Shown here in pieces: positions 1 through 6,182 of a DNA stretch of 18,686 bases; the first letter of the stretch is position 1; every line of letters begins with the position of its first letter. Source of the stretch: CAZHZT01 sp964537285 (GTDB taxonomy: Bacteria > Bacteroidota > Bacteroidia > Chitinophagales > Saprospiraceae). The DNA is taken from positions 1-18,686 of the forward strand of contig CAZHZT010000117.1 in NCBI GenBank assembly GCA_964537285.1. Reading direction: 5' to 3'. The notes beneath the pieces were generated by a model. That model was given only the letters and a program-made list of their open reading frames with translations. It was not told the DNA's origin and did no database searches. Both the position numbers and the translations under genes were made by a program.

Positions 1-84
1 CAGCCTTTCAAAAAGCTAAATTGAATAAGGCCGGTCCTAATATATTGATTTACAGTATCTATTATTAATTATTGTGGCAACATG
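1..84. repeat. Left copy of an 84-base inverted repeat that bounds the window
   Basis: The first 84 bases recur in inverted orientation at 18554-18637, with six mismatches and no gaps by my alignment. The repeat includes the core AAGGCCGGTCCTAAT and ends in GGCAACATG. Because the window begins inside the repeat, the left copy may extend further upstream. No transposase lies next to it here. It could be a dispersed repeat at which an assembly broke, or the end of a mobile element lying outside the window. Confidence 0.85.
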
Positions 85-107
85 AAGTTTAAATAGAGTC
101 AACTTTA

Positions 108-494
108 TTACTGTTGCATTGCATTCTGCATTTCAGCAGGAATGAAATAATAGAAACGTTCATGGATGATATGATCTCCTTCCCATTTTTGAACCCCTAC
201 TTCTTCAACTTTCATGCGATTGCCGTCTTGGAAAGTGACGTCAACCCAGGATTCTACTGTAGTAATACCGTTATCCTCGTCTGAAGTAAGGGCAGTTACT
301 CCACCGTCGTGCATTTCCTTGACACTTCCCATCCATTCCTGAATGCCTTTGCGTTGTTCATCTTTACCATTGCGTGTGGTGCCGTCGGCTTCTACTACAA
401 CGACCTTGTCGTGATAGTATTTTTCAAATCCTTCTAACATTTTACCTGTACCGATCATTTGTTGCAAATCGCGAGCTTTTTCTAAATAAGTCAT
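108..494 (-). CDS. SnoaL-like / NTF2-like fold protein
   Basis: This 128-residue protein is about the usual length for a single SnoaL-like (nuclear transport factor 2 fold) domain. It shows the family layout: an N-terminal helix ending in a K/YYHDKVVVVE strand, a central helix with a conserved-looking EW, then long beta strands (GITTVESWVDVTF, KVEEVGVQKWEGDHI) and an aromatic end (HERFYYFIP). Such proteins are small cytosolic enzymes or ligand-binding proteins; the substrate cannot be told from sequence. There is no signal peptide or membrane segment. It is transcribed alone, away from the dapA operon, from which it is separated by a repeat-rich spacer. The first ATG (at 494) is accepted because the fold begins immediately after it. 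Confidence 0.75.
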   Translation of the reverse strand: MTYLEKARDLQQMIGTGKMLEGFEKYYHDKVVVVEADGTTRNGKDEQRKGIQEWMGSVKEMHDGGVTALTSDEDNGITTVESWVDVTFQDGNRMKVEEVGVQKWEGDHIIHERFYYFIPAEMQNAMQQ

Positions 495-601
495 TTAAAT
501 GAAGTTTATGGTTTAAAAAAATGGTGAAATAAACTAGCATGCAGCAAAAATGATACAAAAACCAATCCGGAACATAAATGCACTTGCGGCGCGAATCTTC
601 C

Positions 602-664
602 CTTTAGAGGGTTTCCGAAAGGACAATTTTGAAGCAAGTTTGCCCTTTCGGAAACCCTCTAAAG
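602..664. repeat. Palindromic repeat, family B (GAGGG hairpin), copy 1
   Basis: Perfect 21-base arms (602-622 and 644-664) enclose a 21-base loop. The flanks GCGCGAA-n2-TTCC on the left and CCCTC-n-AAAGAAAAT on the right, and the loop core ATTTTGAAGCAA, are shared with the larger hairpin at 6901-6963. The two are therefore members of one repeat family with diverged arms whose complementarity has been kept. Confidence 0.75.
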
Positions 665-698
665 AAAATACCGCTATGTAGTAGCATAAATTTAGTTA

Positions 699-807
699 GT
701 TCTTTGACATAAATTGTGGATAATGGAACTTCAAAATGATCATCCTTTCAGCCACAAGGGCATTCAAGGCTTATCATTTTGAAGTTTCACACAATTTGTC
801 AAAGAAC
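699..807. repeat. Imperfect palindromic repeat, family A, copy 1
   Basis: The outer ends are inverted copies of GTTCTTTGACAnAATTGTG, and the inner stem reads (CT)TCAAAATGAT. The whole element, loop included, aligns to the reverse complement of 17525-17625: the loop reads CTTGAATGCCCT...GGCTGAAAGGAT in one and CCTGAATGCCCT...GGCTGAAGGGAT in the other. The two copies are inverted relative to each other. It lies downstream of dapA and may also end that transcript. Confidence 0.8.
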
Positions 808-942
808 GATTTAGTTTTGAATTTACAAAGCGAAAATGGCTATAGTATTGCTGCTCTTGTAATGGGGTAATTACAAAAGCAAATATAAAACAATAAATGT
901 TTTAAGTCAATGATTGGGCTGTATTTTTTGAAACAATTTTTT

Positions 943-1842
943 TTATAAAAGCCTTGAGACCTTTTCCACTTCCTCCAAAAGCCGCGCCCGGTTTTCAGGA
1001 AGCATGGGAGCTAGGGGGAGGCGAACTTCGGTGGAGCAAAGCCCTAATTCATGGAGAACCGCCTTGATGCCCGCGGGATTTCCATCAACATAAAGCCAGG
1101 GGTGAATGTCGAGAAAAAGGTTGTTGAGTTGTCGGGCAAGTGCGTAATCACCCTGAAGAGCAGCTCGAGTCATATCAGAGAAAGCCTTTGGAAAAGCATT
1201 GGCAATGACGGAAATAACGCCATCCCCTCCACAAGTGATCAAAGGAAGAGTCGTTGGATCATCTCCGGAAAGAACCAGCAAGTGTTCTGGCTTGTTTTTA
1301 AGGATATTCATTACTTGAATAATATCTCCTGAAGCTTCTTTTATGGCGATGAATTTGGTGCTGGCGTGAGCCAGGCGAAGCGTAGTTTCAGCCTCTATAT
1401 TAGAAGCGGTACGGCCGGGAACGTTGTAGATTATGATGGGCAGGGGGGAAGCCTCTGTAAGCGCCATATAGTGCTTATAGATACCTTCCTGGGGAGGTTT
1501 GTTGTAAGCGGGACTGCTGGACATTATAGCGGAGATGCCATCAAAGTTAAAGGATGTCATCATGTCGATAATTGCAGCTGTATTATTACCGCCGAACACG
1601 CCTGCAACAATAGGAACACGTTCGTTGACCTGTTGAATCGTAAAATCGAGCACTTCACGAGCTTCTCCTTGACTCAAGGTCACCGATTCTCCTGTCGTAC
1701 CTAAGGAAACGATAAAATCCACTTTATTATCAATGATCCGGTCGATGATTTTTCCGAGGGCAGGAAAATCAATTTTCTGGTTTTTGAAAGGCGTAACAAC
1801 AGCCACACCGGTACCTCTGAATTTATGCTGCATGATCGACAT
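943..1842 (-). CDS. dapA: 4-hydroxy-tetrahydrodipicolinate synthase
   Basis: DapA condenses pyruvate with aspartate semialdehyde, the first committed step of the diaminopimelate/lysine pathway, which feeds peptidoglycan. The protein has 299 residues, normal for the family. The TIM-barrel landmarks are all present: GTTGE at residues 48-52 (the substrate-binding T-T), the catalytic Tyr in IIIYNVPGRT (Tyr139) and the Schiff-base Lys in FIAIKEASGD (Lys168). The start used (1842) lies inside the end of the upstream gene, giving a 20-base overlap; Met4 (at 1833) is an equally possible start. It is the last gene of the accA/DUF6913/dapA operon and appears intact and functional. Confidence 0.97.
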   Translation of the reverse strand: MSIMQHKFRGTGVAVVTPFKNQKIDFPALGKIIDRIIDNKVDFIVSLGTTGESVTLSQGEAREVLDFTIQQVNERVPIVAGVFGGNNTAAIIDMMTSFNFDGISAIMSSSPAYNKPPQEGIYKHYMALTEASPLPIIIYNVPGRTASNIEAETTLRLAHASTKFIAIKEASGDIIQVMNILKNKPEHLLVLSGDDPTTLPLITCGGDGVISVIANAFPKAFSDMTRAALQGDYALARQLNNLFLDIHPWLYVDGNPAGIKAVLHELGLCSTEVRLPLAPMLPENRARLLEEVEKVSRLL

Positions 1843-2356
1843 TGATTTTTTCCAGATAGAAATCGACTTGTTTTAAGAAAAAATTGACATCCTCTTTATT
1901 TCCGGGATCAATCATCATATCAAAGTAACTCTCCTTATCCTCTTCATAGGCGCCGACTTTAAGCGGAGCGGGGCTGATGGCTACAAGATATTGCAATGCA
2001 GGGCCCGGGTGCGCACTCAGGCATATAAGAATATCGATGGGTGTGTTGAGAAAATGTTGTACGGAAGGGCCCTGAGGGCGTTTCAACCAATCAATTTCTC
2101 GTTTGGAAAAGTAAGGAAAAGGAAGGTCTTCTTCTACTTTTTTCAGATCGAGGAAGGCGAGCAGTTCTACTTTTTTACCTTTTTTTCTCCACTTTTCCGC
2201 ATAGGCCAAGGCGCTTTGGCGTACATCCGAATGAACAGCTTCGAAAATCAATCCAATGGATTGGGCATTTTCGACATTCACGGCTCCGGGGGAGCGTTGT
2301 AGTTGTTTAAGCTTTTTTCGGAGTGAACGATTGCGCAGCCAATTGATTAGTCCCAT
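1823..2356 (-). CDS. DUF6913-like conserved protein between accA and dapA
   Basis: The open frame reaches 2407, but that first ATG sits inside a hairpin. The start MGLINWLRNRSLRKKL at 2356 fits better, because DUF6913-type proteins begin with such a basic helix; it gives about 177 residues. The body is an alternating alpha/beta protein (IGLIFEAV, KKVELLAFLDL, IDILICLSA, LKVGAYEED) with no signal peptide or recognised catalytic motif. Genes of this type often sit directly before dapA in Bacteroidota, as here, with overlapping ends that imply translational coupling. Its function is unknown; linkage to DapA is only contextual. The assignment to DUF6913 comes from recalled family appearance and gene order. 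Confidence 0.8.
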   Translation of the reverse strand: MGLINWLRNRSLRKKLKQLQRSPGAVNVENAQSIGLIFEAVHSDVRQSALAYAEKWRKKGKKVELLAFLDLKKVEEDLPFPYFSKREIDWLKRPQGPSVQHFLNTPIDILICLSAHPGPALQYLVAISPAPLKVGAYEEDKESYFDMMIDPGNKEDVNFFLKQVDFYLEKINVDHAA

Positions 2357-2393
2357 TATTAAAAGGGTAGTGAAAAAATAGGTTGTCTCTTCT

Positions 2394-2434
2394 TTAACAT
2401 GAGTCATTCTGAATTTCGGGATGACTCATGTTAA
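2394..2434. repeat. CATGAGTCAT hairpin between accA and the next gene (family C)
   Basis: Perfect 14-base arms (2394-2407 and 2421-2434) enclose a 13-base centre, GAATTTC with flanking bases that can pair partly. It lies in the short gap after accA. It closely resembles 18523-18559, which shares AACATGAGTCATCCCGAA and CATGTT. Within the operon it may act as a processing or attenuation hairpin; there is no long T-run to make it a strong terminator in the operon direction. Confidence 0.7.
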
Positions 2435-2442
2435 TTTCCTTA

Positions 2443-3423
2443 CTATTGGGTATCTTGATTTGTATCGTCTTGTTTGTAAGCAAACTGTCCAATTTTTCGA
2501 TATTTCCGGATGCGCTGATCGATCAATTGGTCGGTGCTGAGTTCTTTCAGTTCTGCAATAGCTTTTTTGATTTGTCGCTTCAATAACTTTGCCATTTCTT
2601 CCGGGCTGGTATGCGCGCCACCGGTTGGTTCTTTGATAATATCATCGACGATGCCGAATTCTAGCATATTATCTGCTGTAAGTTTAAGGGCTTCGGCAGC
2701 TTGTTCCTTATAATCCCAGCTACGCCAAAGGATGGAAGAGCAAGATTCAGGGGAAATAACGGAATACCAGGTGTTTTCGAGCATAAAGACCCGGTCACCA
2801 AGGCCAATGCCGATAGCGCCACCTGATGCGCCTTCACCAATCACCACACATACGATAGGCACTTTAAGCTGCGCCATTTCAAACAGATTGCGGGCGATAG
2901 CCTCTGCCTGGCCTCTGTCTTCTGCTTCGATGCCAGGGTAGGCACCAGGGGTATCAATCAGGCAAACGACGGGTAAGTTAAATCTTTCGGCCAATTTCAT
3001 GAAGCGCAGCGCTTTGCGATAGCCTTCCGGGTTAGCCATCCCAAAGTTCCTGTATTGGCGCATTTTAGTATTCACCCCTTTCTGGTGGCCCAGGATCACC
3101 ACAGAGTGACTATCGAGCATACCGATACCCCCAACAATTGCTTTATCGTCGCGAAAATTGCGATCACCATGCAGTTCGACGAATTTTTTGCACATTTGCT
3201 TGATGTAGTATAAGGTATAGGGGCGCTCAGGGTGGCGCGACAATTGTACCTTTTGCCAACCGGAGAGATTGTTGTAGATTTCCCGTTGCTTGTTCCGGAT
3301 TTTCAGTTCCAGCGTACGGATCATTTCCGACACGTCAATATCTCCTTCTTCGCCGACTTGTTTGATCTTACCCAGCTGTTCGTACAAGCTCTCTAGTGGT
3401 TTTTCAAATTCTAAGAACACCAT
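2443..3423 (-). CDS. accA: Acetyl-CoA carboxylase carboxyltransferase, alpha subunit
   Basis: AccA with AccD transfers the carboxyl group from biotin-BCCP to acetyl-CoA, making malonyl-CoA for fatty acid synthesis. From the start MVFLEFEKPLESLYEQL it has 326 residues, matching Bacteroidota AccA. An upstream ATG at 3495 would add 24 residues (MDIFLSTSGS...), but it overlaps the probable promoter and lacks family resemblance. Visible landmarks are the N-terminal coiled helix, LSRHPERPYTLYYI, the carboxyltransferase core (GGIGML, GHQKG, MANPEGYRKALR, LIDTPGAYPG) and the oxyanion-hole loop GEGASGGAIG. It is the first gene of the operon continuing into the DUF6913-like gene and dapA. Confidence 0.97.
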   Translation of the reverse strand: MVFLEFEKPLESLYEQLGKIKQVGEEGDIDVSEMIRTLELKIRNKQREIYNNLSGWQKVQLSRHPERPYTLYYIKQMCKKFVELHGDRNFRDDKAIVGGIGMLDSHSVVILGHQKGVNTKMRQYRNFGMANPEGYRKALRFMKLAERFNLPVVCLIDTPGAYPGIEAEDRGQAEAIARNLFEMAQLKVPIVCVVIGEGASGGAIGIGLGDRVFMLENTWYSVISPESCSSILWRSWDYKEQAAEALKLTADNMLEFGIVDDIIKEPTGGAHTSPEEMAKLLKRQIKKAIAELKELSTDQLIDQRIRKYRKIGQFAYKQDDTNQDTQ

Positions 3424-3445
3424 AAGGACGCTTTTTTTATGGCTT

Positions 3446-3475
3446 CTCCGGTAGAAAAAAGGTGGAGAACCGGAG
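3446..3475 (-). promoter_or_regulatory. Hairpin in the accA leader
   Basis: A 7-bp stem CTCCGGT/ACCGGAG (3446-3452 with 3469-3475) lies about 22 bases ahead of the chosen accA start, in what would be the 5' untranslated leader. Its role is unknown; it supports the view that translation starts at 3423 rather than 3495. Confidence 0.35.
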
Positions 3476-3496
3476 GTTGATAAAAATATATCCATG

Positions 3497-3504
3497 CAAA
3501 AGTA
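3497..3504 (-). promoter_or_regulatory. -7 box of the accA operon
   Basis: Read on the minus strand the box is TACTTTTG, an exact match to the Bacteroidota -7 consensus TAnnTTTG. I see no TTG at the expected -33 spacing. Transcription would begin near 3490, giving a leader of about 65 bases. Confidence 0.55.
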
Positions 3505-3564
3505 GTAATCTTAAGCGAGTTAGCTAGAAAAATGAATTTTTTTTTAATTTTTTTGGTTGAATAG

Positions 3565-3595
3565 TTGGAATATTCAATAAGGCGCTATACTTTTG
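3565..3595 (+). promoter_or_regulatory. Promoter reading toward tRNA-Asp
   Basis: TTG at 3565-3567, a 20-base spacer, then TACTTTTG at 3588-3595: both elements and spacing match the Bacteroidota sigma-A promoter. The predicted start is about 150 bases before the tRNA, so the primary transcript would carry a long leader to be removed. Confidence 0.6.
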
Positions 3596-3751
3596 CATTC
3601 GCCTTTCGAAGGGAAGGATATTGAATAGAAAGATTGAAGATAAAAGGCGAAGATGTAGAGAAAGAATTTGTGGGGTATAGTTAAGTATAAAAGATATAAA
3701 TCTGGTTGTTTCCGATAAAAATTGTGAAGCTTTAAAGCCAGTAAAAAATAT

Positions 3752-3825
3752 GGTTCGGTAGTTCAGTTGGTTAGAATACCTGCCTGTCACGCAGGGGGTC
3801 GCGGGTTCGAGTCCCGTCCGGACCG
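3752..3825 (+). tRNA. tRNA-Asp (anticodon GTC)
   Basis: This is a complete 74-base cloverleaf. The acceptor stem GGTTCGG pairs with CCGGACC (one G-U), the D-arm is GTTC-AGTTGGTTA-GAAT, the anticodon stem CCTGC/GCAGG encloses the loop CTGTCAC with GTC at 3786-3788, and the T-arm GCGGG-TTCGAGT-CCCGT and discriminator G are present. CCA is not encoded. A strong terminator follows directly. Confidence 0.97.
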
Positions 3826-3826
3826 C

Positions 3827-3858
3827 AAAGAGGGAAATGCTACATTTCCCTCTTTTCT
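3827..3858 (+). terminator. Intrinsic terminator after tRNA-Asp
   Basis: Perfect 13-base arms AAAGAGGGAAATG/CATTTCCCTCTTT (3827-3839 and 3843-3855) enclose a 3-base loop and are followed by T. The right arm is also the coding end of the truncated PIN gene on the other strand, so the hairpin duplicates gene-end sequence, as at other gene ends in this window. Confidence 0.8.
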
Positions 3859-4037
3859 ATTTCTTCCTCTTCTACTCCATTTCGTCTCAAAACATTTTCC
3901 CACTCATCAAAAATATGCTTGCTCCATTTCGGTGTATATAGTTCATCGTGTGCAAACCAAAAAAGCAGATCACGAATTTCAATTGGCATGATTACATTTG
4001 TGTCCAGGACACAAGTAAAACGAACACTATGTATCAT
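3840..4037 (-). pseudogene. Truncated PIN-domain toxin
   Basis: The 65 residues start like a PIN-family ribonuclease toxin: the first-strand motif VLDTNVI carries the metal-binding Asp12, and LLFWFAH...LYTPKWSKHIFDEW matches the helical part typical of PIN proteins paired with excisionase-like HTH antitoxins. Such toxins have roughly 180-190 residues. Here the frame stops after EEEEIEKREM, inside the terminator hairpin of tRNA-Asp, so the remaining acidic active-site residues are gone. It overlaps the end of the antitoxin gene by 11 bases, the usual arrangement. It is almost certainly inactive as a nuclease. I infer loss of the 3' half by recombination at the tRNA side. Confidence 0.75.
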
Positions 4038-4389
4038 ACAGTCCGGATTCTTCGTCTGCGTTCATAATTTCAATAATCAGCTTTTCCTGCTCTGCCTTCA
4101 TACGCTTCTTGTAGGCCAATACATCTTCAAATCTCACTCTACGATGTCTACCTATTTTTGTATACGGGATTTGGCCTTCTTCAAGCAGTTTAACTAAATG
4201 AGGGCGAGAGCACCCTATTAAGTCGGCAGCTGCTTGAGTGGTCATTTCGGTGGCAACAGGGACAATTGAAACCAGTTTACCTTGACTAGTTGCTTCTAAT
4301 ATTTTGGCTAAAAGCTTCAAAGCCTCTAGCGGTAATCGGATTTTATCCTTTGTTTCCTCAATTTCTATTTTGGGCTTGTCATTATGCAT
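4027..4389 (-). CDS. Excisionase-type HTH antitoxin of a PIN toxin pair
   Basis: This is a 120-residue protein. Residues about 49-94 form a MerR/excisionase-like helix-turn-helix (MTTQAAADLIGCSRPHLVKL, then a wing around IPYTKIGRHRRVRFEDVLAY). The preceding LPLEALKLLAKILEATSQGK segment is characteristic of antitoxins found directly upstream of PIN toxins. The tail EQEKLIIEIMNADEE probably wraps the toxin. Its start codon and that of the opposite STAND gene share the same palindromic ATGCAT, so its upstream region is entirely STAND coding sequence and shows no TAnnTTTG box. The frame stays open without another ATG for about 20 codons upstream, so the N-terminus may be misplaced or lost. It may be an orphan remnant. 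Confidence 0.75.
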   Translation of the reverse strand: MHNDKPKIEIEETKDKIRLPLEALKLLAKILEATSQGKLVSIVPVATEMTTQAAADLIGCSRPHLVKLLEEGQIPYTKIGRHRRVRFEDVLAYKKRMKAEQEKLIIEIMNADEESGLYDT

Positions 4390-5628
4390 CTGATCAACCT
4401 TCTGGCAGTCCTCCTGGTTTTTCTCAATCCTGTTGTTTTGAGAAAAGCCTTAGAAGCTATTGATGTAAAACCAGACTTTCTGGAATCAATCCATTATCCT
4501 GCTTTTTTCTGGCCGGCAGTGGGAATCTTGTTTGTCATAGCCATTGGGTTAGCCGTTCAGGATATTCTGAAAGGCGGTACTACGGCCATTCCGGCTACTT
4601 TTAATGAAAGATCACCGGTAAAAGGCTTGCGCCATTTTGACTTTGAAGATGCGGAGATCTTTAAGAAACTGCAACGCAATGAGGCCATTGAGGCTTGCTA
4701 TCAGGGAATAGTGCAAAAGGACTATCGCTTTGGGGTGTTGACGGGCGAATCCGGTTGCGGCAAAACTTCTTTTTTACGAGCGGGCCTTTACCCGGCTTTT
4801 GAAGCGCAAGAAATGGCTTGTGTAGTGGCCAAATTGCGAAACGAAGCGCCTCTGCATTCCATTAAGGATGCTTTAAGCGAACAGACCAAGGTGGCGACTT
4901 CTCCTCCGGAAAAGGCTGGGCTAAAGGAAGTGCTGGCATTTTATTTAAATGAAGGAAAGTTGCAGCAGCTGGTCCTGATCATAGATCAGTTTGAACAGTT
5001 TTTTACGCAATATAAATTCGCAGAATCCCGGGAGCCTTTTATACATCAACTTAATGAATGTTATAAAGACTTGCCGGGGGTGAAAATATTGGTTTCTCTG
5101 CGCAAAGATTATCAAGGCTACCTCTACGAAATTCAGGATGTGCTGGGATATGCACTCGTGACACGCAGCAATTATTTTGATTTAAAAAAAATCACGCCAT
5201 TGCAGGCTACGGAAATTTTTAAGGTGATGGCACTGGCGGAAGGGCTGGAATTTGATGCCAGTTTTGTGTATGAAACCTGCAAAGAAGAATTAACCTCCAA
5301 GGAGGATGGCTTGGTCTCGGCTGTGGATATTCAGATCCTGGCTTTTATCATAAAAGGGCAGCAACTGGAGGATAAAGCTTTTACGCGCTCGGCGTTTCAA
5401 AAGATGGGAGGCATTGAGGGTTTGCTTCAACGCTACCTGCAGGAGCATTTTGATGCGCCCAATCGCTATAACCGTGATCAAGCGGGCTTGAAGGTGTTGC
5501 TGGCTTTCATAGATCTGAATAATATGGAGAAGCGGCATCTGTTTTATCAAATACAAATGAACCAGCTTCCTCGAACATCCGGGAAGCTCTTCAAAAGATG
5601 GACCTTGGGTTTTATACCGATACCTTAA
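4384..5628 (+). pseudogene. STAND-type NTPase module (5' part of a broken STAND-lectin gene)
   Basis: The 414 codons hold two N-terminal membrane segments (about 4-20 and 41-59) and a P-loop NTPase with Walker A GESGCGKTS (121-129) and Walker B LVLIIDQFEQFF (196-207), followed by SLRKDY and the helical region expected of STAND (nSTAND) proteins. STAND NTPases are large switches that sense a ligand through a C-terminal domain and fire an N-terminal effector; no classical effector domain is present, only the membrane segments. The frame ends at 5628, but the protein visibly continues in another frame (5523 onward, NIREALQKMDLGFYTD) into an FGE/lectin domain, so a one-base deletion-type frameshift lies between about 5523 and 5597. 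The start overlaps the opposite antitoxin start, and the N-terminus may be truncated. Confidence 0.8.
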
Positions 5629-6182
5629 TGCCGCGCTATTTCCCGGAAATGCTAAGGGTAAAGGGAGGCACTTACCAAATGGGCCACATTAAAAAAGATG
5701 TGCCTCCAGATAGCGCCCGAGTAGTGACTTTATCTGATTTTAAAATAGCGAAAACAGAGACTACCGTCTGGCAGTATCAATTGTTTGCTTTGGCAACAAA
5801 TCGATTGGATCGACTCGAAAAGCCTATCGATTGGGAGTGGATGGGGAATACGCCTGCTATATATGTGAGTTGGTATGATGCAGTGGCTTATGCCAATTGG
5901 GTGAGCGATAGAATGGGGGTAGAAAAGGTTTATCAATTGGATCGTATACCACAAGATCCAAACGATATGCATAGAGACACCAGTATCCATTGGGCAGAGA
6001 TGCCAAAATGGAAGGCTAAAGGATTTCGTTTGCCGACGGAAGCAGAATGGGAGTATTCGGCCCGGGGAGGCATAGACAAGGACACCTTTATATTTAGTGG
6101 GAGTAATGCCTTGGGGGGGATGTTGCTTGGTATGAAGGAAATGTGGGGCTTGAACCTCCATTTAATCGAACGCATCCAGTAG
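5598..6182 (+). pseudogene. FGE/C-type-lectin domain, first part (middle piece of the broken gene)
   Basis: This piece continues the STAND protein in a second frame (open from 5523). From about 5628 it carries the start of a formylglycine-generating-enzyme-like (FGE-sulfatase, DUF323) domain: MPRYFPEMLRVKGGTYQMG, VVTLSDFKIAKTETTVWQYQ, AIYVSWYDAVAYANW and GFRLPTEAEWEYSARGG, all standard family blocks in the usual order. Many such domains fused to NTPases bind ligands rather than oxidise cysteine. After FIFSGSNALGG the frame derails at a G7 tract (6113-6119) and ends at 6182 in nonsense residues, while the correct continuation (DVAWYEGN) is in the next frame. One extra G would restore it. Confidence 0.8.

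Larger units (their letters stand above)
495..942. other. Gene-free spacer with two palindromic repeat elements
   Basis: No convincing coding sequence is present. The spacer holds a 21-bp-arm hairpin at 602-664 and a longer imperfect palindrome at 699-807, both of which have relatives elsewhere in the window. On the minus strand it contains the 3' downstream region of dapA and the upstream region of the SnoaL-like gene. I see no clear TAnnTTTG promoter for the latter. Confidence 0.7.
3424..3751. other. Divergent promoter region between accA and tRNA-Asp
   Basis: This AT-rich spacer has no credible gene. It holds an accA leader hairpin and -7 box on the minus strand, a good promoter on the plus strand at 3565-3595, and a 9-bp inverted repeat TTCGCCTTT/AAAGGCGAA (3598-3606 with 3643-3651) inside the long leader that precedes the tRNA. 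Confidence 0.7.

Noticed and set aside
590..830. CRISPR array suggested by several similar repeats
   Set aside because: The repeats are palindromic elements of different families without regular spacing or spacers, and no cas genes are present.
1051..1704. Open frames antisense to dapA
   Set aside because: They lie opposite an intact, strongly conserved gene and show no protein-like features; the same holds for frames opposite accA, the STAND core, the TolB/AraC gene and the HTCS.
3524..3790. Minus-strand frame of 88 codons upstream of accA
   Set aside because: It runs across the promoter region and into the tRNA-Asp gene and has a low-complexity, Phe/Leu-rich composition typical of AT-rich spacers.
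3767..3991. Plus-strand frame starting inside tRNA-Asp
   Set aside because: It begins within the tRNA and passes through the terminator; it is a translation of structural RNA sequence.
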